The notes beneath the pieces are model-generated. The model saw only the letters and a program-made list of their open reading frames with translations. It had not been told where the DNA came from and made no database searches. A DNA stretch of 64,000 bases from positions 1 through 64,000 of the forward strand of contig WTGF01000072.1 of NCBI GenBank assembly GCA_011525385.1, read 5' to 3'. This DNA comes from Chloroflexota bacterium (GTDB taxonomy: Bacteria > Chloroflexota > Anaerolineae > Aggregatilineales > Phototrophicaceae). A program made the position numbers and the translations under genes. How positions within the stretch are numbered: position 1 is the stretch's first letter; every line of letters starts with the position of its first letter. Of this stretch, positions 1 through 9,194 are shown in pieces.

Positions 1-18
1 GGAAGGGGCCGGGGGATG
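1..18. repeat. edge fragment of the GC-rich dispersed palindromic repeat
   Basis: Bases 3-18 (AAGGGGCCGGGGGATG) recur exactly at 36993-37008 and 50617-50632, and a close reverse-complement form lies at about 6037-6052. The left part of the element is outside the window. The rest of 19-195 shows no gene; a TATACT-like stretch at 151-156 could be a -10 box for the downstream protease gene, but no good -35 box is seen. Confidence 0.6.
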
Positions 19-195
19 GGGGGTGGTTTGCGACATTCGCATGACTTACTTTCATTTACTCCTGTTAGAACATTGACGAAGAAAAGCGTCGACAGGCATT
101 CAAATGCCGGCGGCTATGTTTTGCGATTCCGCAATATCGCCATGATAACGTATACTATACAGGTATTGAAGCCGCTCAATTGACGGGGATTCATC

Positions 196-1410
196 ATGGT
201 TTCGAAGCCGCTTTACCGGCGCCATTCCCGGGTTCTGCAACCGCTTTTGATGACCGCAGCCGTTTTCGTTATCGGCTTTATCGCGGGAAGCATGGCGCTA
301 TCCAATCGCAGTGACGCGCAAGGGCGGAGCGCGCTAACCGATACCGACCAGGCTTTCGAGCCCTTCTGGGACGCTTTTTCGATTGTTGAATCTCGCTATG
401 TGGATCCCGTCGATGTTGAAACGCTGGTCAACGGCGCCATCGACGGGATGGTCAATGCGCTGGAAGATGAACACAGCGGTTACATCCGGCCCGACTTGTG
501 TGATCGCGCCATCGACTTCTCGGGCGAATTCTCCGGCATCGGCGTTACGATCCGCACAATCGAAGATACTGGAGAAATCGAGGTTGTCACGGTCATTCCC
601 GGTTCACCGGCCGAAGGCGCCGGCGTGTTGCCCGGCGATGTATTTTACGCGGTCGATGGTCAACTGGTCAGTGGCATGACACAGGCCGAATTAACGGCGC
701 TCGTCCCCGGCCCTCGCGGCACAACAGTTACAATCACCTTCAAGCGGGACGAAGAATTCCTCACCTTCATAATCGTGCGCGAGATCTTCGCATTACCGAA
801 CGTCTCGTACGAGATCATCAGCGACAACATCGCGCACGTGAAAATGCTGGACTTCAACGACCTGTCGCGCGCGCAACTGGACGAGGCTTTCAAAGAGGTC
901 GACATCAATAACTCCGGCGGATTGATCTTCGATATTCGCGACAACCCCGGGGGAACGCTGGCGAGCGCGATAGAAATTGGCAGCGCGTTCATAGAGGACG
1001 GCGTGCTTTTGCGGCAAGTCTCGCGGGATCAGAGCGAAGAAGTCACCCGCACCCGAGGCGGCTATGCCGATATCAATGTGCCGATAGTCGTATTGGTCGA
1101 TGAAACAAGCGCCAGCGCGTCGGAAGTGATTGCCGGCGCCATGCAGGACTACAGAGTGGCGACTATCATAGGCGAAAGGACCTTTGGCAAGGGCACGGTA
1201 CAGAATATCGTCCCCGAGCTGGCCAATGGAGGTTGCGTTCGTATTACGGTGAAGCGCTGGCTAACGCCTAATGGGTCCTGGATTCACGCGCAGGGCATCA
1301 CGCCGGATATCATCGTCGAATGGAACCCGGAAACGGACGAAGAGCGGGAAAATGACTTGCAGCTCGAGGCGGCAATCGCGTTTCTACAGCCGCTCGGCGG
1401 CAACGAATAG
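196..1410 (+). CDS. S41 family C-terminal processing protease (CtpA-like)
   Basis: This is a membrane-anchored serine protease expected to trim exported proteins or participate in envelope quality control. Residues about 17-35 form an N-terminal membrane anchor, about 108-185 a PDZ domain, and about 205-400 the S41 catalytic domain. The TSASASE segment at 304-310 and the FGKG segment at 330-333 place the Ser/Lys dyad at Ser307 and Lys332, with the 25-residue spacing known from E. coli Prc. At 404 aa the length is normal for the family. The gene stands alone, 206 bp ahead of secG. Its last codons contain a 15-bp sequence repeated elsewhere in the window (1388-1402). The exact physiological substrate cannot be told from sequence. 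Confidence 0.93.
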   Translation: MVSKPLYRRHSRVLQPLLMTAAVFVIGFIAGSMALSNRSDAQGRSALTDTDQAFEPFWDAFSIVESRYVDPVDVETLVNGAIDGMVNALEDEHSGYIRPDLCDRAIDFSGEFSGIGVTIRTIEDTGEIEVVTVIPGSPAEGAGVLPGDVFYAVDGQLVSGMTQAELTALVPGPRGTTVTITFKRDEEFLTFIIVREIFALPNVSYEIISDNIAHVKMLDFNDLSRAQLDEAFKEVDINNSGGLIFDIRDNPGGTLASAIEIGSAFIEDGVLLRQVSRDQSEEVTRTRGGYADINVPIVVLVDETSASASEVIAGAMQDYRVATIIGERTFGKGTVQNIVPELANGGCVRITVKRWLTPNGSWIHAQGITPDIIVEWNPETDEERENDLQLEAAIAFLQPLGGNE

Positions 1411-1616
1411 GTTAGCCGCGCTCAGGCAGAATAGTAAGCCTTCTCGTCGTATGAGCGGCGCGGTTTACATACGCAAAAGCGGCGCGACTAAAAGGCACGA
1501 AAGCCGTATACCTAGTGTGTAGCTAGCGCTCGCTTCCCATTAAGACTAGTCATAGATCCGAAGCGGTGTTACACTGTTCGTGTTTCGTACCGGAGTTGAA
1601 GTCAAGGAGCTATGGC

Positions 1617-1844
1617 ATGGCTGTCGCCTTGCAGATTTCGTCTATCGTTATATCGATCGCGATGATCATTCTCATCTTGCTGCAAGTCAAAGGCGGCGCC
1701 TTGGGCAGCTTGCTTGGCGGCGACGCCGGGGGCGGCATTGCCCGTACCCGGCGCGGGCTGGAGAAGACGCTTTTTCGCATCACGATATTCTTGTCGATCG
1801 CCTTTCTTGGGATAGCGCTGTTCTCTGTCGCCACGACTGGTTGA
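1617..1844 (+). CDS. secG: preprotein translocase subunit SecG
   Basis: A 75-residue protein with two transmembrane helices (about residues 4-24 and 50-72) joined by a Gly-rich loop containing GGALGSLLGG and GGGIARTRRG, the hallmark of SecG, the small accessory subunit of the SecYEG channel. An upstream in-frame ATG at 1566 exists, but AAGGAG at 1604-1609 sits 7 bases before the ATG at 1617, so I chose that start. It lies in the same direction as the following solute-binding protein, with a 110-bp gap, so co-transcription is uncertain. Confidence 0.9.
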   Translation: MAVALQISSIVISIAMIILILLQVKGGALGSLLGGDAGGGIARTRRGLEKTLFRITIFLSIAFLGIALFSVATTG

Positions 1845-1954
1845 GTCTCAAGTCACTTCATTCGGCGTCACGCAAAGCGATCAACTCTCAGTTATCGACA
1901 ATTCGGCAGCAGGATAGCAGCAGCTATCCGTGATCTAGACTAACAAGGCGGGTC

Positions 1955-3718
1955 ATGTTTCGCGGATTCCGTTTGCATTTGTTGGCACTGATACTGGCCG
2001 CGACCGTTTGCGCATTTGCCGTCGTTTTCCGTGTCAGCCGCGTAGCGCAAGTTCAGCCGCCGGCGGTGTCGACTCCCGCTCCCAGCGACGACGAAATCAC
2101 CCCTAGGTCCAGTTCCACGCCCGCCGCTTCGCCCACCGAAGGACAAGTTGCCGCAGCCCGAAGCCAGGCCACAGACAGGGGAAAATACCGTGAAGGATTG
2201 GTCGGAACGGTCCAGCGGCTGAATCCGCTCTTCACGCAGCTCAATCCCGTCGACCAAGACATTACAAGCCTGATCTTCCAAGGCCTATTCGCTACCGACG
2301 AATACGGCTCGCCGGTGCTTGATCTGGCGGAAAAGCTGACTATATCGGGCGACAAGCTCGAATACGTGCTGGAATTGCGTCAAGACATCAACTGGCAAGA
2401 CGGCGTCGCATTCGGCGCCGACGACGTCATTTATACGATGTCCTTGCTCAGCGATCCGGATTACGCGGCCTACTCGCCAAGCGCTGAGTTTTGGCGCAGT
2501 GTCGAAACGCAGAAGTTGGGAGATCATCTGGTGCGTTTTCGCCTGGCGCAGCCACTGGCCAGCTTCACGCGTCTTTTGACAATTGGCATCTTGCCGGAAC
2601 ATGCCTTGCGCGGAACGACAGTCTCCCTGTTGGCAAAGCATCCATTTAACTTGTCGCCAATTGGCACCGGCGCTTATCAGCTCGGCGAATTGCGCGCTGA
2701 TCCATCGGGCAAGGTCAGCGCGATTCTGCTGCAACTCTCGCCCGTTTACGAGGCGCGCCGCGAGGCGCAAAACAGTCATCAATTGCGGGAACTGCTCTTC
2801 AATCTTTATGCGAATGCGGATGACGCGATTCGAGCCTATCGCCGAAGCGAAATCGATGTGTTGGCAAATATTGGATCGCGAGAGGATCTGCTTAGTTTGC
2901 CCGGGTCGCGACTTCATACCAGCATCGATTCGACGGTGCAAATCCTTATTTTCAACTGGGAGGAACCGGCATTTGCCGATAGGCGAATGCGACGCGCGCT
3001 GGCATTGGGACTCAATCAGATGGCGCTTGTCGAGGCGCACTTGGCTGGTGAGGCCTTATATGCTGACAGTCCCTTAATCCCGGGAATGCCGGTCTATCAG
3101 TCCAACGGATTCTGGAGCGCGCATGACCCGGCGCTTGCGGCCTCACTGGTTGAAGCAGTTTCCAGCGCGACGTCGGATGCGGGAGACAGCGACGATCCAG
3201 AAGGCGAAGGCGCCCCGACGGCTGCTTTCAGCTTGCTGGTAGAAGATACCGCCTCGTTGACCGGGCTTGCGTTCGACATGGCTGCCCAATGGCGGGCGAT
3301 AGGGTTGGCGGTAGAAGTCGCAGCAGTCATGCCCGATCAGTTGATGAAGCGGCTGCGCGCGGGCGAGTTCGATGCGGCGATCGTTTCACAGCGCATTGGA
3401 GGAGAACCCGACGTCTATCGCTTTTGGCATCCCGCGCAATCCATCAAGGGTCAGAACTACGGCAGCGCAGCGGAAGACGAGATCGCGGCGTTACTGGATA
3501 GCGCGCGTCGGGCAAACAACGGCGTCGCCCGCCACCAAATGTATCAGCAATTTCAAGAGATATTCGCTGAAAAGGCGATCGCCATTCCCTTGTATTACCC
3601 GCTCTATACCATGGTCGTCCGCGATTCAATTGACGGTGTCCGGTTGGGAGTTATCGGCAAGGCCTCCGACCGCTTTCGCGGCATAAGTTCTTGGCGATTC
3701 GCGACGTCGGCCAGCTAA
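1955..3718 (+). CDS. ABC transporter substrate-binding protein, oligopeptide/nickel family (SBP_bac_5)
   Basis: A 587-aa extracytoplasmic binding protein of the DppA/OppA type. Residues about 8-28 are a hydrophobic signal or anchor segment, followed by a Ser/Pro-rich linker to about residue 70. The mature domain begins at a segment resembling the family opening (LNPLFTQLNPVDQDITSLIFQGLF) and carries the family's WQDGVAFGADDVIYTM region around residues 148-163. No permease or ATPase genes adjoin it, so its transporter partner is unknown. The last bases (CTAA, 3715-3718) are shared tail-to-tail with the stop of the - strand gene that follows. The ligand cannot be assigned. Confidence 0.88.
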   Translation: MFRGFRLHLLALILAATVCAFAVVFRVSRVAQVQPPAVSTPAPSDDEITPRSSSTPAASPTEGQVAAARSQATDRGKYREGLVGTVQRLNPLFTQLNPVDQDITSLIFQGLFATDEYGSPVLDLAEKLTISGDKLEYVLELRQDINWQDGVAFGADDVIYTMSLLSDPDYAAYSPSAEFWRSVETQKLGDHLVRFRLAQPLASFTRLLTIGILPEHALRGTTVSLLAKHPFNLSPIGTGAYQLGELRADPSGKVSAILLQLSPVYEARREAQNSHQLRELLFNLYANADDAIRAYRRSEIDVLANIGSREDLLSLPGSRLHTSIDSTVQILIFNWEEPAFADRRMRRALALGLNQMALVEAHLAGEALYADSPLIPGMPVYQSNGFWSAHDPALAASLVEAVSSATSDAGDSDDPEGEGAPTAAFSLLVEDTASLTGLAFDMAAQWRAIGLAVEVAAVMPDQLMKRLRAGEFDAAIVSQRIGGEPDVYRFWHPAQSIKGQNYGSAAEDEIAALLDSARRANNGVARHQMYQQFQEIFAEKAIAIPLYYPLYTMVVRDSIDGVRLGVIGKASDRFRGISSWRFATSAS

Positions 3719-4539
3719 AGAGCGCCTTCTTGTCGCAAGATTTCGCGCAGCAAGTCTTTGCGCGCAGCACCGCCCAAGGTTTCCAATTTGCGCGTCGCCA
3801 ATGGATCGATCTCTTCTCGCAAGAGCCGAAGATCCTCCGCGTCCGGCGGCGGGGTCCTGTATAGATCCGGGGCAAGCGCCAAGTCAAAGCCGGTCTTCCG
3901 TTTGACCTTTTCAATATCGATATGAGCATGGAGCGAGGTGAGGCGCATTTGTCCTTCCAACCAGTCAAACTGACCCAAGTCGGATACCAGGTATCGGGGT
4001 CCCCCGCCCTGCTTTCGTCCCGGCGCGTGACCCATGCCGCTAAGGAAGTCGATCTTGGCGGCAAAGGTCAAACGGGAATGACGCGGCACGTAGAGAAAGC
4101 TGTGATCATATAGAGGCGTCACGTCCGGTATGCCGCCGCTGCCCGGCAGCCGCATACGCGGTCTGTGATAGTCCTTGCCAAAGGCAATATTGTTGAAGTT
4201 GCCGCGGCTGTCGACCTGGGCGGGGCGGAAAAACTCCTTGGGACGATACTTGGGCAGAATATCGGCGGCGCCGGCCGCGAAACCGAGATGAATAAGTCCC
4301 TTGCCGACCCAGAGGCTTTCGATGTCCGCGATTCCCAGGGGACCCCAATCTTGAACCAGAGCTTGTCCGATTGCCGAGGTGAAGCGAGCGCGCGGCGCGT
4401 GACGAATCTTGCCGAGGATTAAGCCGGCCGATACCAGCGGGGTGTTAATCCCCTGCGCCCAGACATCGCCGTCCTTGACTTGCTTCGAAATACAGACGCA
4501 GATCTGCTCGTCAACTGTATATTGAAGGACCTCTGTCAA
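3715..4539 (-). CDS. CoA-transferase subunit B-like protein (GctB/IpdB family), no subunit A nearby
   Basis: A 274-aa protein matching the beta subunit of family I CoA-transferases: an early QGINTPLVSAGLILGK segment (about residues 29-44), RGNFNNIAFG (about 111-120) and RLPGSGG (about 129-135). In GctB the catalytic glutamate lies after the second strand; here that region reads RARFTSAIGQAL, with no Glu, which recalls the IpdB branch of ring-opening hydrolases rather than true transferases. That comparison is from memory and is an inference. The gene starts 19 bp after the tyrS stop and is probably co-transcribed with it. No A subunit is visible anywhere in the window, so the partner must be encoded elsewhere or be absent. 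Confidence 0.82.
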   Translation of the reverse strand: MTEVLQYTVDEQICVCISKQVKDGDVWAQGINTPLVSAGLILGKIRHAPRARFTSAIGQALVQDWGPLGIADIESLWVGKGLIHLGFAAGAADILPKYRPKEFFRPAQVDSRGNFNNIAFGKDYHRPRMRLPGSGGIPDVTPLYDHSFLYVPRHSRLTFAAKIDFLSGMGHAPGRKQGGGPRYLVSDLGQFDWLEGQMRLTSLHAHIDIEKVKRKTGFDLALAPDLYRTPPPDAEDLRLLREEIDPLATRKLETLGGAARKDLLREILRQEGAL

Positions 4540-4558
4540 AAAGCATCCTTGGAATGTT

Positions 4559-5803
4559 CTACTCGGCTTTCACCAGACGGACGAACTGACGCTTGCCCAC
4601 TTGCAAGATCGCCGGGAGCATTTCCGGCGAAACGACAGCTTGCAAGCTATCCACTTTTTCTTCGTTCAGCCGCACGCCATTCTGCTGAATAAGTCGCCTG
4701 GCTTCACCTCGGCTGCCGACCATCTGCAGTCGAACCAGGATATCGCGGATCTCTTCGGCAGCCGGAACCACCGCCTCAGCAATATCATCCGGGATGCCGC
4801 TGCCGCCCCGGAAGACCTCGTTCCAGCGGTTTTGGGCCGCTTCGGCATCGGACTTGCCATGAAAGATGCTGACTATCTCGCCCGCGAGATTCATCTTGGC
4901 GTCGTTGGGATGCAACTCGCCGGATCGCAGCTTCCGCTCCAGATCCTCCACCTGCGGCGGCGTCCATCCCAATATCAACTTATGATAGATGCCCATCGCT
5001 TTGTCGGGCAAACTCATGACCTTGCCGTACATGTCCCAAGGCTCGGACAAGAGCGGAATATGGTTGCCCAGGCTCTTGGACATCTTCACTTCGCCATCGG
5101 TACCGGGCAGGCTCTCGCCCATGATGAGGGCGATCTGTGGCTTTTGGCCCAATCCTGTCTGCAGCTTGCGACCAGCTACCAGGATGTTAAACAATTGGTC
5201 TTGTCCGCCGACTTGCACGTCCGCTTCCTGGGCGACGGCGTCGTAGGCTTGCATCAGCGCGTAGAAGAATTCGTGCAAGAAGATGGCCTTGCCGTCGTCG
5301 ATGCGCTTGGCAAAGTTTTCCCTCACCAGGAATTGCTGAACCGTGAAATGACTGGCCAGCCGAATGATGTCGGCGAAATCGAGGGTTGCCAGCCACTCAT
5401 CGTTGCGGCGGACCCGTGTCAGATCGCGATTTAGAATCTTGAAGGCTTGCTCCGCGTAAGTGCGGGCGTTGTCTTCGACATTCTGCATGGTTAATTGATC
5501 GCGCGCGGAGTCTTTGTCCGAGGGATCGCCGATCAAACTGGTAAAGGTGCCGATCAGGAAGGTAACATCGTGCCCGAAGTCCTGGAATTGCCGCAGCTTG
5601 CGCATGGTTATAGTGTGGCCCAGGTGCAAATCAGAGGTGCGCGGATCGTAGCCGCAGTAGACGCGCAGCGGCCGCCCTTCCGCCTGGCACTCCAGCAAGC
5701 GTTCGCGCAGATCCTTCGCCATATTGTCGCGAATCGCTGGATCGCCGTAGGCCGCGCCGGACATCAACACTTCGACCTGTTCTTCGATTGTCGCCATATT
5801 CAT
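4559..5803 (-). CDS. tyrS: tyrosine--tRNA ligase
   Basis: A class I aminoacyl-tRNA synthetase charging tRNA-Tyr. The Rossmann catalytic domain holds the HIGH-type motif HLGH at about residues 60-63 and the KMSKS loop (KMSKSLGNH) at about residue 239; a C-terminal S4 RNA-binding domain follows from about 350 (RLIQQNGVRLNEEKV). The length of 414 aa is normal. Two in-frame ATG codons (5803 and 5797) are possible starts. A promoter is seen 35-63 bp upstream, so the leader is short, and no T-box-like leader is apparent. The CoA-transferase-like gene follows closely on the same strand. Confidence 0.96.
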   Translation of the reverse strand: MNMATIEEQVEVLMSGAAYGDPAIRDNMAKDLRERLLECQAEGRPLRVYCGYDPRTSDLHLGHTITMRKLRQFQDFGHDVTFLIGTFTSLIGDPSDKDSARDQLTMQNVEDNARTYAEQAFKILNRDLTRVRRNDEWLATLDFADIIRLASHFTVQQFLVRENFAKRIDDGKAIFLHEFFYALMQAYDAVAQEADVQVGGQDQLFNILVAGRKLQTGLGQKPQIALIMGESLPGTDGEVKMSKSLGNHIPLLSEPWDMYGKVMSLPDKAMGIYHKLILGWTPPQVEDLERKLRSGELHPNDAKMNLAGEIVSIFHGKSDAEAAQNRWNEVFRGGSGIPDDIAEAVVPAAEEIRDILVRLQMVGSRGEARRLIQQNGVRLNEEKVDSLQAVVSPEMLPAILQVGKRQFVRLVKAE

Positions 5804-5837
5804 TAACTCGTTGCATCAATTCGCTGTCGGAACCGGC

Positions 5838-5866
5838 AGTATACCATAGCAGCCGCTTGTTGTTCA
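5838..5866 (-). promoter_or_regulatory. predicted tyrS promoter
   Basis: On the - strand, TGAACA (5861-5866), a 17-base spacer and TATACT (5838-5843) form a sigma-70-type promoter. The bases TGG directly before TATACT give an extended -10. The predicted transcript start is near 5831, about 28 bases before the tyrS ATG. Confidence 0.6.
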
Positions 5867-5966
5867 GGTTGGGCAGTTTTCGGACGTGGTAAAAATCATG
5901 AATTTCCGAACAGAAGTAATCGAAAGTAAGCTATGCAGCATATGGTTGTTAATCTACGGCAATTGT

Positions 5967-6008
5967 GGGCGAGCCAAGGCTCGTCCCTACAAGGCTTGTC
6001 CGCTACTG
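5967..6008. repeat. dispersed 42-bp repeat unit (hairpin plus AAGGCTTGTCCGCTACT tail)
   Basis: A short hairpin of the form GGGCGA...TCGtCCCTACA is followed directly by AAGGCTTGTCCGCTACT. The same composite occurs at 50404-50445. Hairpin-only relatives lie at 17611-17636 and 37064-37089. No coding potential. Confidence 0.75.
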
Positions 6009-6195
6009 GATCATGCTGACGCGCTTTTTTCACCCCTCACCCCCCGGCCCCCTCTCCCACAAGGGGAGAGGGGGAGCCAAGCTTAGCGGAATATGTAATA
6101 ATTTGTTGATTTTCGCAATGATCGCCCCCTTTTTATATTGTTTTGGTACTGTTTCCGTTATCTATGTGTATGATTTACAGTAGCGGACAAGCCTT
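5991..6195. mobile_element. MITE-like non-coding element with perfect 18-bp terminal inverted repeats
   Basis: AAGGCTTGTCCGCTACTG at 5991-6008 is exactly the reverse complement of 6178-6195. The 205-bp unit between and including these ends carries a GC-rich hairpin: CCCCCTCTCCC at 6048-6058, loop ACAAG, and GGGAGAGGGGG at 6064-6074. A degenerate copy with the same ends and the same kind of GC-rich core lies at 50429-50677. No transposase gene and no clear target-site duplication are seen. The tyrS-alaS gap (5804-6451) holds, besides this and the tyrS promoter, nothing else that I recognise. Confidence 0.6.
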
Positions 6196-6451
6196 ACATA
6201 GTTTCGATTATTTCGGCGATTTCTTTCTTATGGCAAGGCTTTCAATTATTGAGGCGCGTTTACTGAGGCACAGAGCAAGCAGAGAATTGTAAAAATAACT
6301 TTGTGTCTTTAGGGTGAAAACATTGTGATACCCATGGAATTCACCACTCCCCGCTTCTCGCCATAGTCTTGCTGACGGGTTGGGATTATCATTGTCGTTG
6401 TGCCCTAAAGACGGTGACGTCGTCTTATAGTCAAAGACAAGGAAACAGAGC

Positions 6452-9148
6452 ATGCAAAGTATGAGCAGCGCAGAAGTTAGACAGGCCTTCCTCGACTATT
6501 TCGAGGAGATGGGTCACAGGCAGGTCGCGTCGTCTTCTCTAGTACCAGCCGACGACCCGACGCTTCTCTTTGTCAATGCGGGCATGGTGCAATTCAAAGA
6601 TGTTTTCCTGGGCTTGGACAAGCGAAACTATAGCCGCGCAACCACGTCGCAGAAGTGCATGCGCGTCAGCGGGAAACATAATGACCTGGAAAACGTAGGT
6701 CCGTCGCCCCGCCACCACACCTTCTTCGAGATGCTGGGCAATTTCAGCTTTGGGGATTATTTCAAGCGGGATGCGATCAAATACGCCTTTCAACTGTTGA
6801 CCGAGGTATATAAGCTGCCGGCAGAGCGCCTGGTCTTCACTGTCTATGAGAATGATGACGAAGCCTACGATTGCTGGGTGAATGAAATGGGCGTCAGCCC
6901 GAAGCGGGTCGCCCGCATGGGGCCCTCCACCAACTTCTGGCAGATGGCGGATACCGGTCCTTGCGGTCCGACGTCAGAGATCCATTGGGACAAGCAGCCG
7001 GAGTCTGGAGAAGAGGACATCATATCGATGCTGCAGGCGGAGGACGATCGGTTCCTCGAGATTTGGAATCTGGTGTTTATGCAGTTCAATCGACAGCAAG
7101 CCGATCCCGAACACAGTGGCCTCTGGGACAAGCCGCTGCCAGCGCCAGGGGTCGATACCGGCATGGGGTTCGAGCGTATCACATCCATATTGCAAGGCGT
7201 CAAGGCCAACTACGAGACGGATCTTTTCCTGCCGATTATCAAGCGGACACAGGAACTGACGGGTCATACCGATGAAGAGCGCGAGGCGAATATCGTGCCC
7301 TACCGCGTCATAGCGGATCATATCCGCGCGGCGGTGTTTCTGATTAGCGATGGCGTTTTTCCCGGCGCCAAAGGACGCGCCGCCATACCTCGCATAGTCA
7401 TCCGGCGGGCAGTCCGCTTCGGCGCGATGATCGGTTTTGATCGACCCTTTCTCGGGCAGGTAGCCGATAGCGCCATCGAGATTATGGGCGCGCATTACCA
7501 GGAACTGGTCGAACAAGCCGACAGTATCAAGCGCATCATCACGCTAGAGGAAGAACGCTTCCGTCTAACCATGGAGCGAGGACTCAGCGAGTTGGACGAC
7601 ATGCTGGCGAAACTGGAACAGTCCGACACCCTGGAAGGCGCGGATGCCTTTTACCTCAAGGCAACGCTTGGACTACCCTTCCAGGTCACGAAAGACGTTG
7701 CCGAAGAGCGAGGATTCAGCGTCGACGAAGCCGGTTTCGCCTGCGCGGAAGCCGAGCATGCCCGTATCAGCGGCGGCGGTCAAGCGATGGGCGAGATCGA
7801 ATCCGGCGACTTCTACAAAGACTTGCTCGGGAGGCTGCGAGAAGAGGGCGCCGTGAGCGATGACGGCATCAGCTACGATCCATATGACGACGGGCCCTGC
7901 GAATCCAGCGTTTTGGCGCTGATACAGAACAATCGCTCAGTGGATAGGGCCTTGCTGGGTGAAAAGGTCGAAGTCGTTCTGGGAGAGACAAACTTTTATG
8001 TGGAGTCCGGCGGGCAAGTGAGCGATACCGGCTTGATCGCCGCCGACGATTGGGCGGTCGAAGTTGAATCCATGAAGCAGCCGGTGGCGGGCCTGGTCGT
8101 ACACGCCGGCGAAGTTGTCCAAGGCAATCCCGCAACAGGCGATTCAGTCGTTGCGCGAGTTGACCGCGAGCGACGCGGGAATATCATCCGCAACCACAGT
8201 GCGACGCATTTGTTGCACGCAGCTCTGCGCAGGCAGTTGGGCAATCATGTGCAGCAGAAGGGTTCGCTGGTCGCGCCTGACCGCCTCCGCTTCGACTTTT
8301 CCCATCCGGAAAAAGTGAGCGATAGCGAGCTTTCACGGGTAGCGCGGGCAATCAACCAGGCGGTACTTTCCAACTACGCGGTCCATGCGGCTGTGAAATC
8401 ACTTGAGGAAGCGCGCAGCGAAGGCGCGATAGCGCTTTTCGGCGAGAAATACGGCGACCTGGTGCGGACAGTTATCATCGAATCAGACGAGGAGCGGTAC
8501 AGCTACGAGTTGTGTGGCGGCGTCCATGTCGGGCGCACGGCGGAAATCGGCAGTTTCGTTTTTACGGGCGAAGGCAGCGTCAGCGCCGGCATTCGACGCG
8601 TTGAGGCCCTGACCGGAGCGGCAGCTTCTGTCTATGTACAAGAAAGAATGGCACTGGTTGATGAAATCGCTCAGCAACTTGGCGTCAATCCCGATGCCGT
8701 GCCGAACAGACTCAGCGACTTGCAGAGGGAACTTGGCGGCGCTCGGCGAGAGATCAATGCGCTGCGGCGAGAATTGGCCAAGAGCAATTTTGACGAGATG
8801 CTTGACAGTCAATTGGAAAGCATCAACGGAAAGCAGGGCTTGGTGGTTCGCTTAGATGCCGTTCCCATGGAAACAATGCGCGAAATGACCGATTGGTTCC
8901 GCAACCGCGTGGAAAATGGTGTCATGGTACTCGCCAGCGATATAGACGGTCGGCCGCAAATCGTGGTGGCGGTGTCGGACGCTCTGGTCAAAGACGGCGT
9001 GCGCGCGGGAGATCTCATCAAGCCAATTGCCCAGGTTGTCGGCGGGGGCGGCGGCGGTCGCCCACAGATGGCGCAGGCAGGCGGCAAAGACAGCAGCAAA
9101 ATCAGCGATGCCCTCGAGCGAGCGCGCGATTTGATCGCCAAAGCCTAG
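6452..9148 (+). CDS. alaS: alanine--tRNA ligase
   Basis: An 898-aa class II synthetase with the full AlaRS layout: catalytic core (about 1-240, with PSPRHHTFFEMLGNFSFGDYF near the start), tRNA-recognition region, editing domain with the HSATHLLHAALR motif at about 580-591, the distal CGGVH motif at about 689-693, and a C-terminal C-Ala region with a coiled coil and Gly-rich end (VGGGGGGRPQMAQAGG) near 868. The ATG at 6452 has AAGGA about 8 bases upstream; an in-frame ATG at 6464 is a second possibility. Nothing suggests truncation, and I see no T-box in the leader. Confidence 0.97.
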   Translation: MQSMSSAEVRQAFLDYFEEMGHRQVASSSLVPADDPTLLFVNAGMVQFKDVFLGLDKRNYSRATTSQKCMRVSGKHNDLENVGPSPRHHTFFEMLGNFSFGDYFKRDAIKYAFQLLTEVYKLPAERLVFTVYENDDEAYDCWVNEMGVSPKRVARMGPSTNFWQMADTGPCGPTSEIHWDKQPESGEEDIISMLQAEDDRFLEIWNLVFMQFNRQQADPEHSGLWDKPLPAPGVDTGMGFERITSILQGVKANYETDLFLPIIKRTQELTGHTDEEREANIVPYRVIADHIRAAVFLISDGVFPGAKGRAAIPRIVIRRAVRFGAMIGFDRPFLGQVADSAIEIMGAHYQELVEQADSIKRIITLEEERFRLTMERGLSELDDMLAKLEQSDTLEGADAFYLKATLGLPFQVTKDVAEERGFSVDEAGFACAEAEHARISGGGQAMGEIESGDFYKDLLGRLREEGAVSDDGISYDPYDDGPCESSVLALIQNNRSVDRALLGEKVEVVLGETNFYVESGGQVSDTGLIAADDWAVEVESMKQPVAGLVVHAGEVVQGNPATGDSVVARVDRERRGNIIRNHSATHLLHAALRRQLGNHVQQKGSLVAPDRLRFDFSHPEKVSDSELSRVARAINQAVLSNYAVHAAVKSLEEARSEGAIALFGEKYGDLVRTVIIESDEERYSYELCGGVHVGRTAEIGSFVFTGEGSVSAGIRRVEALTGAAASVYVQERMALVDEIAQQLGVNPDAVPNRLSDLQRELGGARREINALRRELAKSNFDEMLDSQLESINGKQGLVVRLDAVPMETMREMTDWFRNRVENGVMVLASDIDGRPQIVVAVSDALVKDGVRAGDLIKPIAQVVGGGGGGRPQMAQAGGKDSSKISDALERARDLIAKA

Positions 9149-9194
9149 ACCCGGCAAGGCCAAGATCCAGCATTCAAATAAACGTATCCAGTAC

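Noticed and set aside
5804..6451. T-box riboswitch ahead of tyrS or alaS
   Set aside because: The tyrS leader is only about 28 bases, and no T-box-like sequence or specifier structure was visible before alaS.
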